The translations under genes and the position numbers were made by a program. Positions 5,054 through 12,132 of a stretch of DNA of 22,560 nucleotides are shown here, in pieces (position 1 is the stretch's first letter; each line of letters begins with the position of its first letter). Origin of the DNA: a virus; the IMG/VR virus record IMGVR_UViG_3300028837_000175, positions 1 to 22,560 of that record, one strand, 5' to 3'. Under the pieces are notes generated by a model. That model did no database searches. It saw only the letters and a list, made by a program, of their open reading frames with translations, and was not told where the DNA came from.

Positions 5054-6090
5054 TGTGTGTGATTGTCGTACAACCTGCCGGGGTTCAACTCTCCGGTAAC
5101 AAGTTCCGTAACTGTTGGGATAGGAACAGGGATGGGGGCGGGTACTCTTACGTTGATGATGGTAAGGTACTCATCAAGAAGGGGTACTTTGATTCAGTCA
5201 CCATGCTTGATGAGTACCGTGAAGATGTCAAGGCACATCCCGAGTCACCCTTCCTGATACACTTCAGGATCTCTACCTCTGGCTTGGTTGATGAGGTCAA
5301 CACTCATCCTCACCGGGTACGTCCTGACTTGGTGATGGCACACAACGGACACATCAGCGGGTATGGCAGCAAGGAACAGAGTGATACCCTTGAGTTCGTG
5401 GCTCTGGTACTGAGTCGTATGCCTGACAGGTGGGAGGATGATGAGCTTCAAGTCCACCTCATTGAGAGGTACATCAACGGTGACAAGATAGCCCTGCTCC
5501 GTGGTGATGGTGAGTATGGTATCCTCAATGAAGAGGCTGGCAACTGGCAGGATGGGCTGTGGTTCAGCAACAAGTCATGGACCAAGCCGCAGAAGGTGGT
5601 GCCTTGGGTCAACAACCCGAACAACCCTGCCAACAGGGGGAAGGCGGTAAACCCTACATCAAAAGGTCCTGGGGCGGGTGGGAATAGCGTCACTAGCCCA
5701 TCAGCATTCACTGCTTGTGGTTGGGATGATGATGATATGTATGGGGCATGGGGCAACGAGAGCCCTGACCTCATCACCTACTTCGATGAGACCTGTGCCT
5801 TCTGTGACATGAAGCTCAATGAGATGGACGCTGAGTTCTGTGTTGCACTGGATGCTTGGTACCCTGTGTGTATGGAGTGTGCAGTTGACAACGAGAAGGA
5901 ACTGGTTGAGTCCGGTGCCATGGCTGATGCGCTTGATGAGGTGTGGGATGAGGTGATTGATGCTTATGATGATGTCGAGCCGAATCAGATCCTACTGCAA
6001 GAGGTGGTCGACACTGACATCACTGAGGAAGACACGACACCTGTGACCTCCGGTCTTATGAGGCTCACTGCCAACGTGTTCGATTCGTAA
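5053..6090 (+). CDS. Class II glutamine amidotransferase (Ntn hydrolase) with C-terminal zinc finger, 345 aa
   Basis: The protein begins Met-Cys, and Cys2 would be the N-terminal nucleophile after Met removal. Further class II signatures follow at normal spacing: HFRISTSG with R72, and MAHNGHISG with N98-G99, which form the glutamine site and oxyanion hole. It should hydrolyse glutamine to glutamate and ammonia. There is no asparagine synthetase, GFAT or PRPP domain. Instead comes a Pro/Gly/Asn linker (about 190-220) and a zinc-finger-like segment (C248-x2-C251, C263, C273-x2-C276), then an acidic tail. The start overlaps the amidoligase stop by one base. I infer that the two proteins make one glutamine-dependent amidation system, with the zinc finger aiding substrate or partner binding. 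A stand-alone glutaminase role is possible but less likely. Confidence 0.8.
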   Translation: MCVIVVQPAGVQLSGNKFRNCWDRNRDGGGYSYVDDGKVLIKKGYFDSVTMLDEYREDVKAHPESPFLIHFRISTSGLVDEVNTHPHRVRPDLVMAHNGHISGYGSKEQSDTLEFVALVLSRMPDRWEDDELQVHLIERYINGDKIALLRGDGEYGILNEEAGNWQDGLWFSNKSWTKPQKVVPWVNNPNNPANRGKAVNPTSKGPGAGGNSVTSPSAFTACGWDDDDMYGAWGNESPDLITYFDETCAFCDMKLNEMDAEFCVALDAWYPVCMECAVDNEKELVESGAMADALDEVWDEVIDAYDDVEPNQILLQEVVDTDITEEDTTPVTSGLMRLTANVFDS

Positions 6091-6093
6091 ACG

Positions 6094-6114
6094 CTGCAAC
6101 CATTGGGGTTACAG
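6094..6114 (+). other. Hairpin after the amidotransferase gene
   Basis: CTGCAACC (6094-6101) pairs with GGTTACAG (6107-6114) with one C-A mismatch and a 5-base loop, starting 3 bases after the amidotransferase stop. It is not followed by a T-run, so strong intrinsic termination is unlikely. It may attenuate or stabilise the transcript between the amidation pair and the next genes. CTGCAACC recurs at about 6128, a few bases before the ribosome site GAGGAG of the gene at 6154, so an alternative pairing with that copy is possible. Confidence 0.3.
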
Positions 6115-6153
6115 TGATTAGCTAGACCTGCAACCTACCATGAGGAGAAGCGA

Positions 6154-6351
6154 ATGAGCTACGATGAACTGAAGGATGCAGCAGTTGATGAGTTCAGGTT
6201 GATGTTCGATGTTGAGCTGAACATGAGGGACATCTTCGAGCAAGGCTTCAATGAAGGCTTCGTTGCTGGGCTTGACCGGGGCATGGAGATTGAGAAGGAT
6301 GTCCAAGTTGAACTACAACGAGAAGGGATGCCATTCAGCTATGATGATTGA
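6154..6351 (+). CDS. Hypothetical acidic helical protein, 65 aa
   Basis: Unrecognised. ATG 6154 is preceded by GAGGAG about 7-8 bases upstream. The product is acidic and probably all helical (DELKDAAVDEFRLMFDVELNMRDIFEQGFNEGFVAGLDRGMEIEK). The FEQGFNEGFVAGLDRG stretch, alternating aromatic and small residues, resembles the short helical repeats in small phage proteins of unknown role. There are no cysteines and no membrane segment. Its 3' end overlaps the next gene by 11 bases. Confidence 0.6.
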   Translation: MSYDELKDAAVDEFRLMFDVELNMRDIFEQGFNEGFVAGLDRGMEIEKDVQVELQREGMPFSYDD

Positions 6352-6529
6352 AACTCGTGACTCACTCCTGATCGACACCAAGACGTTCGAGATTGAATCC
6401 CTCCGGTCTGAGCTACACAACATGAGACAGCAACGTGATGACTGGGAGAGCGCTTGGTATGAGCTGCGCCGGGCGTATGATCTGCTTCGGGAGAAGTACG
6501 ATAAGCTCACCACTATATCTAGTGGTTAA
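6341..6529 (+). CDS. Predicted coiled-coil protein, 62 aa
   Basis: The frame is open from ATG 6251, but that start lies deep in the previous gene. I place the start at ATG 6341 (an ATG follows at 6344), overlapping the upstream stop by 11 bases, consistent with coupled translation. AAGGGA at about 6323 is rather distant. From residue about 18 to 57 the sequence is a charged heptad-like helix (FEIESLRSELHNMRQQRDD and on), predicted to form a coiled coil, so it probably oligomerises or binds a partner helix. No other domain is seen. The function is unknown. Confidence 0.5.
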   Translation: MMIETRDSLLIDTKTFEIESLRSELHNMRQQRDDWESAWYELRRAYDLLREKYDKLTTISSG

Positions 6530-6538
6530 GGGGTTGAC

Positions 6539-6793
6539 ATGACTGCTACGGTGTGTCATCATACACGCAGTAAGGTCACAGATTCTAGATCAAGTGACCT
6601 CACTCACATCAGGTGCCGAAGGAGGCGTGAGTGTCTTGACTGTGGTGAAAGGTTCTCTACCGTGGAGGTGGATGCACTGGCGATGAAGCAGGTCAGGGGG
6701 TTCGAGTTGCACCTATGGATCAACAACAGAATCAAGGAGGCCAAGCGGTATGTTAGAGAGACAGATCTTGGCGGCACTCATCAGGCAGGATAG
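6539..6793 (+). CDS. NrdR-type zinc-ribbon protein, 84 aa
   Basis: Residues 6-40 closely follow the N-terminal zinc ribbon of the ribonucleotide reductase repressor Nrd[35 protein letters not shown] compares with the family's TRVxDSR...IRRRRECxxCGxRFTTxE. The second ligand pair C32-x2-C35 is intact. The first CxxC is replaced by C6-H7-H8, so the zinc would be held by Cys/His. The ATP-cone domain that senses dNTPs in true NrdR (total about 150 residues) is absent, and the rest is a basic helix. It therefore probably binds DNA through the ribbon without nucleotide sensing. The 3' end overlaps the helicase gene by 44 bases and contains its ribosome site AAGGAGG. Confidence 0.7.
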   Translation: MTATVCHHTRSKVTDSRSSDLTHIRCRRRRECLDCGERFSTVEVDALAMKQVRGFELHLWINNRIKEAKRYVRETDLGGTHQAG

Positions 6794-8009
6794 CTGGCTG
6801 AAGTATGGTGGCCTGTTCGCTGCTCACTTCTTCAGCACAGACACCTACCGCCAGCTGTACTCTCTCATCGAACGGACATGGTCCGGGTATGAGGGGGCAA
6901 GCACCGTCATCCCCCGCAACCTGTTGACCGCTCGGATAGAGGAGACAGCCCTCACGCCCGAGCACGAAGGGTCCCTAAAGAAGACACTAGACCTACTACT
7001 TGAAGAAGACTTTGATGCTGAGCTAGTAGATGGTCTAGTAAAGGATGTACTCTACCGGTGGAGGACACAAGACTTCTTGGTATCAGCAGCACAGGAACTA
7101 GAGGATGGTGGGTTGGATCTCTACTCCCTATCATCCAAGCTATCAGCTCTAGCTAGGGCAGTAGATGCTGAGTCAGTTGAAGAGGATTCCCTGATAGACA
7201 GTGCTCTCTCCCTACTGGAAGAGGAATCAGTAGGCACTGTCTATACCACTGGACTAGAGGAGCTTGACTTCCAGTTGAAAGGTGGGCTATGGGAAGGTGA
7301 GGAAGGGATAGTGATAGCTCCCTCATTTCGTGGCAAGACGTGGGCATTGGTACACTTCGGTGCAACCTCCCTCCTGGGGGGCACACCCGTCCAGCACCAT
7401 ACGTGTGAGATCTCACGGCGCCGCACCGCTATCCGGTACTACCAGTCGATGCTTACCAAGGGTCGACTATGGATCTTGGAGAACAAGACCGAGACACAGG
7501 CTATGCTCCGAGATCGGAACCTCCCTGAGTGGAGCATCCGGGATCACAGTGGTGGTTGTGTCACCACGTCCCGGATACGTAAGGAGGTGGGTGAGTTCGT
7601 TGACAAGTGTGATACGGCACCTCTCATAGTCATCGACTACATCGACCTGCTTGCTCCCTCTAATCGGAAGCTCGAAGGTAGGTTCGCCCTCACCGCCATA
7701 GCCCAGGAGTTGAGAGAGATAGCAGCTGAGTTTGGTGTTGGACTATGGACTGCAACCCAGGCCAACCGACCGTCATGGGATGCAGCTATCGTGAAGATGT
7801 CCGATGTGTCGGAGGCTATCGGCAAGGTGGAGAAGGCTGATGTCATCATCACCTTGAACCAGACAGCCGAAGAGAAAGCGTGCAGTGCCATGCGATTCGT
7901 AATCGAGAAGGCACGAGAGCGTGTCCTCTCGAAACATATCATACCCTCGGTGGCCTTGAGTGAGACACAGCAGTTCAGGGATGTCACCGATGGATTCGAC
8001 GGGGGGTGA
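6750..8009 (+). CDS. dnaB-like: DnaB-like replicative DNA helicase, 419 aa
   Basis: This is a RecA-fold hexameric helicase expected to unwind DNA at the phage fork. The N-terminal 140 residues (starting [39 protein letters not shown]) resemble the DnaB N-domain that contacts primase. The ATPase core has a Walker A at 190-197 (APSFRGKT), with Ala instead of the usual first Gly. The CEISRRR stretch resembles the DnaB H1a region, Walker B is IVIDYIDLL (D296), and TATQANR is the H3-like glutamine motif. Length is close to phage DnaB-type helicases. AAGGAGG lies 9 bases before ATG 6750. A separate primase follows at 8915, so primase and helicase are not fused as in T7 gp4. CpG content changes sharply near the Walker A region. 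Confidence 0.85.
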   Translation: MLERQILAALIRQDSWLKYGGLFAAHFFSTDTYRQLYSLIERTWSGYEGASTVIPRNLLTARIEETALTPEHEGSLKKTLDLLLEEDFDAELVDGLVKDVLYRWRTQDFLVSAAQELEDGGLDLYSLSSKLSALARAVDAESVEEDSLIDSALSLLEEESVGTVYTTGLEELDFQLKGGLWEGEEGIVIAPSFRGKTWALVHFGATSLLGGTPVQHHTCEISRRRTAIRYYQSMLTKGRLWILENKTETQAMLRDRNLPEWSIRDHSGGCVTTSRIRKEVGEFVDKCDTAPLIVIDYIDLLAPSNRKLEGRFALTAIAQELREIAAEFGVGLWTATQANRPSWDAAIVKMSDVSEAIGKVEKADVIITLNQTAEEKACSAMRFVIEKARERVLSKHIIPSVALSETQQFRDVTDGFDGG

Positions 8010-8013
8010 TGCG

Positions 8014-8130
8014 ATGGCGCAACCAGTAGCATCTTTGCCGAGGGTGGCACAGGTATTGTTATTGGTCCTGATGGTCCAGCTGTCCCCTGCTGCACTGAGT
8101 AGGGGGCACTTACCGAGGAGGTACGAATGA
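8014..8130 (+). CDS. Predicted membrane microprotein, 38 aa
   Basis: A 38-codon frame starts at ATG 8014, immediately after the helicase stop, with a strong GGGGGGTGAT (8001-8010) upstream. Its centre is hydrophobic (VAQVLLLVLMVQLSPAALS) and its end is basic (RGHLPRRYE). It could be a single transmembrane helix or a signal-peptide-like segment. The last codons overlap the next ATG by four bases (ATGA, 8127-8130), so it is probably coupled to the 49-aa gene that follows. A pair of tiny membrane proteins in tandem could suggest a lysis-accessory or membrane-modifying role, but no family is recognised. Confidence 0.45.
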   Translation: MAQPVASLPRVAQVLLLVLMVQLSPAALSRGHLPRRYE

Positions 8131-8276
8131 AGAAACTGCTGTACTGGATATCTCTACTGGTACTCTTAATGCTTATGACGAAGATGTGCCAGAGTGACAA
8201 GGCCCCATGTTCTGATGCTTACGACAAGGAGGAGTGCTATGAAACCATCGAGGATGGTGCAAGGTACGGCCAGTGA
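8127..8276 (+). CDS. Predicted small membrane or secreted Cys-containing protein, 49 aa
   Basis: ATG 8127 has GAGGAGG about 6 bases upstream and overlaps the preceding stop by 4 bases. The N-terminus is a classic signal or anchor segment: MKK, then a hydrophobic run (LLYWISLLVLLMLMT). It is followed by a short polar domain with C21, C28 and C37. C21 follows the hydrophobic stretch, but the residues before it (TKM) do not match a lipobox, so lipidation is unlikely. The product is probably an anchored or exported peptide with a small external domain. The stop shares a base with the next ATG (TGATG at 8274-8278). The function is unknown. Confidence 0.5.
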   Translation: MKKLLYWISLLVLLMLMTKMCQSDKAPCSDAYDKEECYETIEDGARYGQ

Positions 8277-8593
8277 TGGGAGGCTTTGAACAAGATGACC
8301 GGGCTGGCTATGCCTACCTGTTGGGCACCGTGGTCGATAACATCTGTGCGTTGTATGACACCACACCTGACCAGCTGAAGGCTGACCCGATGGCAGCGCA
8401 TGAGCTACTGCCTGAATCACTACTTGACCTGATGGGTGTGTTGATGAGCATGCAAGGGTTCCTCTTGGAAGAGGACGCTGACCGCTCAGCCTACCTCATT
8501 CACCGGGTCATCCAACAGATAGGGCCGGTGGTGTACGAGGCACTAGGTGTGTCACCCGCACTCACTGCCCCTGGATCGGAGGTACTGAATTGA
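8276..8593 (+). CDS. Hypothetical helical protein, 105 aa
   Basis: Unrecognised. I place the start at ATG 8276, overlapping the previous stop by one base. A GTG at 8273 would add one residue. The protein is acidic and mainly helical (AYLLGTVVDNICALYDTTPDQL, then ELLPESLLDLMGVLMSMQGFLLEE, then AYLIHRVIQQIGPVVYEALG). Amphipathic helices suggest a soluble helical bundle. It lacks metal-binding clusters. It is followed by a TTG-initiated gene overlapping its stop by four bases and lies between the helicase and primase genes. Confidence 0.6.
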   Translation: MGGFEQDDRAGYAYLLGTVVDNICALYDTTPDQLKADPMAAHELLPESLLDLMGVLMSMQGFLLEEDADRSAYLIHRVIQQIGPVVYEALGVSPALTAPGSEVLN

Positions 8594-8922
8594 TAGCGTA
8601 CAAGGACGGTTGGGCACACTGCAACATGATCCTCTCCAAGTGGCGGGGCCGGATCATGCCGAAGTACAACGCCGGTCAGGTTGAGCATGGTGGTAAGCTG
8701 TGGCGTAAGCCAATGGATGGCCCCATCACTGATGAGATCACTGACCTCATGGTGTATTGGGATGTCCGCCTCGAACAGATGGCTGACCTAAAGGATCATC
8801 TGGTGATCGCACTCGACCACCTGCACCACGGTGACGTGGTTCACACGCATGTGCGAGGGGCCCTTAACATCCTCCTCTATGGTAATGAGGATGGCATGAT
8901 CGAAGAGGAAAAGAATGGCTGA
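8590..8922 (+). CDS. Hypothetical phage protein with EHGG-LW motif, 110 aa
   Basis: The start is inferred at TTG 8590, because GGAGG (8578-8582) sits 7 bases before it and its four-base overlap with the upstream stop (TTGA) fits the local style. The first in-frame ATG is 8629. Residues about 25-60 (MPKYNAGQVEHGGKLWRKP, then ITDEITDLMVYWDVRLEQM) resemble a group of short phage proteins with an AGQxEHGGxLW motif followed by a helix with an E-x2-D. That pattern loosely recalls all-alpha nucleotide pyrophosphohydrolases (MazG-like), but I cannot claim that function. It overlaps the primase start by 8 bases. Confidence 0.55.
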   Translation: MIAYKDGWAHCNMILSKWRGRIMPKYNAGQVEHGGKLWRKPMDGPITDEITDLMVYWDVRLEQMADLKDHLVIALDHLHHGDVVHTHVRGALNILLYGNEDGMIEEEKNG

Positions 8923-9676
8923 GAAACAAATGGACTGCCCTTCTTGTGGTAAGAAGAAGCACCTCTACCTGAACATCGAGAAGCAACTGTTCCACTGCTT
9001 CCGGTGTGGCTACAGTGGCCGGGCCAAGGACCTGGAGATGCAAGGGATCGCAGTGCCAAAGAAGACTGATGAGCTTCTGAAGCCATCGTCTCTCTCCTTC
9101 AGGGTAGCCGAGGGTATGTCCGACCCGCCTGAGTATTGGGATGCAGGCGATGACACGATTGATTACCTAGCAGATAGGGGGGTACATGTCACGATCCAGA
9201 AGTTGCTCCGAAAGAAAATCTATGAGACATCCAGAGGGATACTCTTTTTCTATCCCGACAGGGACTACTGGCAAGTACGTCACTGGTCAGCGTGGGCGCC
9301 CCCCCGTTGGCTTAACCCGACAGTGGCTCCGGTTACGCCTGCTGGTGGTGTGGTCTTTCATCTACGTACGCACTACGATAGCGACCGAGTGGTACTGGTG
9401 GAAGGTATTGTCGATGCCCTACGTGTTGCGCCGTTTGCGAATGTGGCCGCTGTACTCTCGACGAACATCCACGAGGCGCAGATATCTGGGCTGGCAGCCA
9501 TCTACGAGAGCTGCTCGATCATGCTCGACCGGGACGTGCACTTGTCCAAGCTTCTCGCACAAGGACGAAAGGTTGGAGCATACTTCAAACACAAGCACCT
9601 TGTCAAGTACCGGTCAGTAGATCCTGGCTCGGCAAGCGACGAGGAGATAGAGGAGGCACTACATGCTCACGACTGA
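8915..9676 (+). CDS. DnaG/T7-gp4-type primase (zinc ribbon plus TOPRIM), 253 aa
   Basis: Residues 8-31 form a primase zinc ribbon (C8-x2-C11 and C28-x2-C31, with the FHCFRCG pattern) that reads template for priming. A TOPRIM nucleotidyl-transfer core follows: VVLVEGIVDAL with the catalytic E163, and IMLDRDVHL with D205-x-D207, ending in a KHKHLVKY basic segment. It should make RNA primers for the UDG-PolA polymerase, working with the DnaB-like helicase. At 253 residues it is close to the primase half of T7 gp4 and much shorter than DnaG, so there is no helicase-interaction C-domain. ATG 8915 follows GAGGAAAAGA and overlaps the previous gene. The stop overlaps the next ATG by 14 bases. Confidence 0.85.
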   Translation: MAEKQMDCPSCGKKKHLYLNIEKQLFHCFRCGYSGRAKDLEMQGIAVPKKTDELLKPSSLSFRVAEGMSDPPEYWDAGDDTIDYLADRGVHVTIQKLLRKKIYETSRGILFFYPDRDYWQVRHWSAWAPPRWLNPTVAPVTPAGGVVFHLRTHYDSDRVVLVEGIVDALRVAPFANVAAVLSTNIHEAQISGLAAIYESCSIMLDRDVHLSKLLAQGRKVGAYFKHKHLVKYRSVDPGSASDEEIEEALHAHD

Positions 9677-9890
9677 TGAGTATCTCAATGAGTGGAACAA
9701 CGAAGACGAGAGCTATGACTGGGTGTGTTGCATCTGCCACTCCCCCACTGAGAAGGAGTACCGGGGGGTGTGTGTCAGCTGCGACCGGCCAGTGTGCCTT
9801 GACTGTGCCTTCAAGGTTGGCACCGAGCTTGAGTGTGAGGAGTGTTTCGCATCGATACCTACTGGTTGGCGATGCGCCTGGACTCCTTGA
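9663..9890 (+). CDS. Free-standing zinc-finger protein, 75 aa
   Basis: ATG 9663 has GAGGAGG 6 bases upstream and overlaps the primase stop. The protein is built around four CxxC pairs (WVCCICHS, CVSCDR, CLDCAF, CEECFA) with RING/PHD-like spacing, after an acidic start (DEYLNEWNNEDESYDW). It thus appears to be a compact treble-clef zinc domain with little else. Its last 56 bases overlap the start region of the UDG-polymerase gene in another frame. The first two Fe-S ligands (CxxC) of family 4 UDGs are missing from the downstream frame. A ribosomal frameshift joining this CEEC to the UDG domain is therefore conceivable, though a separate adaptor protein is simpler. Confidence 0.7.
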   Translation: MLTTDEYLNEWNNEDESYDWVCCICHSPTEKEYRGVCVSCDRPVCLDCAFKVGTELECEECFASIPTGWRCAWTP

Positions 9891-12132
9891 AGACGAGATG
9901 GGGTACCCCTTCGTTGGCGGTAGTGGTGGCCTTCTCAAGAAAGCGTTGGGTATCCTGGCTACCGAAGGTCTGGATCTCGATAGGGTTGGAGTAACAGATT
10001 CTGTGAAGTGTCGGCCGCAGCAAGACAAGCATGCACCGGCCAAGGCTAGACGTGAGTGCATCAAGTACCTTGAGCAAGAGGTCGCAGCATACGCACCGTG
10101 TGCCGTGATTGCAATGGGGTCGAAGGCTCTCTCCGCCCTCACCGATGGTGAGTTGACAGCCGTTAGCCCCAACCGTCTGAAGGTGCTTGACTACCAGGGC
10201 CTACCACTCATGGCGACCTTTCATCCAGCAGCCGTGCTGTATGATCGGACGAAGGCCCAAGACTTTCTGGATGACCTGCACGCCTACATGATCGCTGAGA
10301 TCTGGGACAAGCAGGAGTTCGACCAGCCCTTCGATGTCCGGCTGGTCAATGACCCGGAAGGTTTTGCTAGAGTACGGACGTTGCTCGAAGAGGAACCTGT
10401 CATCGGCTTGGACATCGAGACCGATGGGTTCACACCTCATGTCTTGACGGTGGCGCTTGCGATCTCAGGGATCAGCTATGTGCTACCGGTTCACCACATG
10501 GAGTCAAAGCTGGACGGTGAAGAAGTTATCCGATGGGTGGTTGAGCGCCATATCCTCAATCCAGATCGAACTCTTGTGGGACAGAACATCAAGTATGACT
10601 TGAGCATGATGATGAGAGCAGCCGGCCTGAGCACTACCCCAGTGCAATGCCGGACCAAGGACAGTATGCTGTACCACTACATGATGAATGAGCACAGCAC
10701 GGCGAGGAACCTGGACTACCTGTCCAGGGCCTTTACTAAACTTGGTGGCTACAAGGACGAGGTGCGCAATTCTGCGCTGGTTGAAGCCCCGATCCGGGAA
10801 CTAGCCCGGTACAACGGCAGAGATGCTGCGGTACCAGCACTCATCATAGAGTCCATACTCTCGCACCTGGATGCAACAGGCTACAGGTCAGAGGCGATGG
10901 AAGAATGCTACTCTCACCTCACCGCCTTCGTCTCCACGATGGAGGCAGCGGGGGTGAAGGTGGATCGTAAGCGGCTTGCGGTGGTGAAGGCTGAGCTTGA
11001 GGATGCCATCGAAGGTCTACGCATTGACGTTGAGAACATGGCACCGGAGGTGAATCTTGACAGTCCGAAACAGCTCTCCGAACATATATATGGGACACTG
11101 GCTCTGCCGATCCCAGACATCAAGGACGCCTGTACCCCGACTGGACAACCCTCAACCCGAGAGGATGTCCTCACCCACCTCAAACACCCATTCATTGACT
11201 CGCTACTGGAGTTTCGTGGACATGCCAAACTTCTCCGTACCTACGTCCGTGGAATTGAGGATAATCTCTGGCCCGATTCTACGGTCCACCCTCAGTTCTT
11301 CATCGCAAAGACTGACTTTGGAGGTACAGTTACCGGCCGGCTATCATGTAAACGTCCGGCCATGCAAACAATCCCCAGGGGATCGGACATTAGAAGTGTG
11401 TTCATCCCCCGAGAATCCAAGGGATGCCTATTGGAAGTCGATGCAGCGCAAGCCGAGCTCCGAATCGCCGCCTCTTTCAGTGGGGACCAAACTCTACTTG
11501 ACATCTTCCGAGGAGGGCATGACCCACATCAGGCTACCGCAGACCTTTGCGGAGTCGAACGACAAGTCGGAAAGACGATCAACTTTGCAAGCATTTATGG
11601 CGTATCTGCTTGGGGACTCACCGAAAAAGCTGGACTGCCCGAAGCCGTCGCCAAGCGGGTTGCGAAAACTATCAAGAGAGAGTGGGCTGGCCTCTATTCA
11701 TGGTTCGATGTGGTTAAGGCTACCGCTGTTCGTACCGGCGAAGTTAGCACAGAGTACGGACGATGGCGACGGGTTCCAGGTGCGGAACCCTCTACTCCCA
11801 AGGGCCGAATGCTCATGCGGGAAGCGGCCAACTTTGTCATCCAGGCGCCGGCTTCGGACTTCATTCAGACGCTCGGTGCGAGGCTTGCGCTCGACCTTGA
11901 GGGGGTGGCGGTACCGATTATGTCGAATCATGATGGACTGATGTTCGATGTCTTCGAGAAAAACAGACTACCACATGTAGTAGATACCCTCTTGACAACC
12001 CTCTCAGAGTTTCATAAGATAGTGCATGATGTGTTCAAGGTTCAGCTGGAGGTCCCCTTCGAGTGGGACATCAAGACTGGGCCCAACCTACAGCAGATGG
12101 ACAAATACAAAGGAGAAAGCGTATGCCAGTAG
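9835..12132 (+). CDS. polA-like: Family A DNA polymerase with N-terminal UDG-like domain, about 765 aa
   Basis: Domains in order: a family 4-like uracil-DNA glycosylase domain (1-165) with LLVGDAPGLLED, a KCRP...REC cysteine pair and the ATFHPAAVL motif; a DEDDy 3'-5' exonuclease with D193-x-E195, N251-x3-D255 and Y326-x3-D330 all present; and a PolA core with motif A D536AAQAE, motif B R576-x3-K580-x7-Y588G, and motif C H699-D700-G701. The O-helix position equal to E. coli Phe762 is F584. Motif C has Gly where most relatives have Glu. The UDG motif has Asp (GDAPG) where family 4 has Glu. The frame is open from 9676, but 9676-9830 is the shadow of the zinc-finger gene. GTG 9835 (or TTG 9829) is my best start, with no clear ribosome site. 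Confidence 0.85.
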   Translation: MRSVSHRYLLVGDAPGLLEDEMGYPFVGGSGGLLKKALGILATEGLDLDRVGVTDSVKCRPQQDKHAPAKARRECIKYLEQEVAAYAPCAVIAMGSKALSALTDGELTAVSPNRLKVLDYQGLPLMATFHPAAVLYDRTKAQDFLDDLHAYMIAEIWDKQEFDQPFDVRLVNDPEGFARVRTLLEEEPVIGLDIETDGFTPHVLTVALAISGISYVLPVHHMESKLDGEEVIRWVVERHILNPDRTLVGQNIKYDLSMMMRAAGLSTTPVQCRTKDSMLYHYMMNEHSTARNLDYLSRAFTKLGGYKDEVRNSALVEAPIRELARYNGRDAAVPALIIESILSHLDATGYRSEAMEECYSHLTAFVSTMEAAGVKVDRKRLAVVKAELEDAIEGLRIDVENMAPEVNLDSPKQLSEHIYGTLALPIPDIKDACTPTGQPSTREDVLTHLKHPFIDSLLEFRGHAKLLRTYVRGIEDNLWPDSTVHPQFFIAKTDFGGTVTGRLSCKRPAMQTIPRGSDIRSVFIPRESKGCLLEVDAAQAELRIAASFSGDQTLLDIFRGGHDPHQATADLCGVERQVGKTINFASIYGVSAWGLTEKAGLPEAVAKRVAKTIKREWAGLYSWFDVVKATAVRTGEVSTEYGRWRRVPGAEPSTPKGRMLMREAANFVIQAPASDFIQTLGARLALDLEGVAVPIMSNHDGLMFDVFEKNRLPHVVDTLLTTLSEFHKIVHDVFKVQLEVPFEWDIKTGPNLQQMDKYKGESVCQ

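Noticed and set aside
5718-5740. GATGATGATGAT tract as a microsatellite
   Set aside because: It encodes an Asp run in the amidotransferase linker and is too short to be a notable repeat.
6534-6562. TTGACA near the NrdR-like gene start as a -35 box
   Set aside because: No acceptable -10 hexamer at 16-18 bases, and the motif overlaps the start codon, so promoter activity is not supported.
9676-9834. Upstream extension of the UDG-polymerase frame
   Set aside because: The region is explained by the zinc-finger gene in another frame (four CxxC pairs, good ribosome site). The extension has Ser/Thr/Arg-rich shadow composition.
11057-11941. 294-codon plus-strand frame within the polymerase gene
   Set aside because: Shadow frame. 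The polymerase frame contains all exonuclease and PolA motifs over the same bases.
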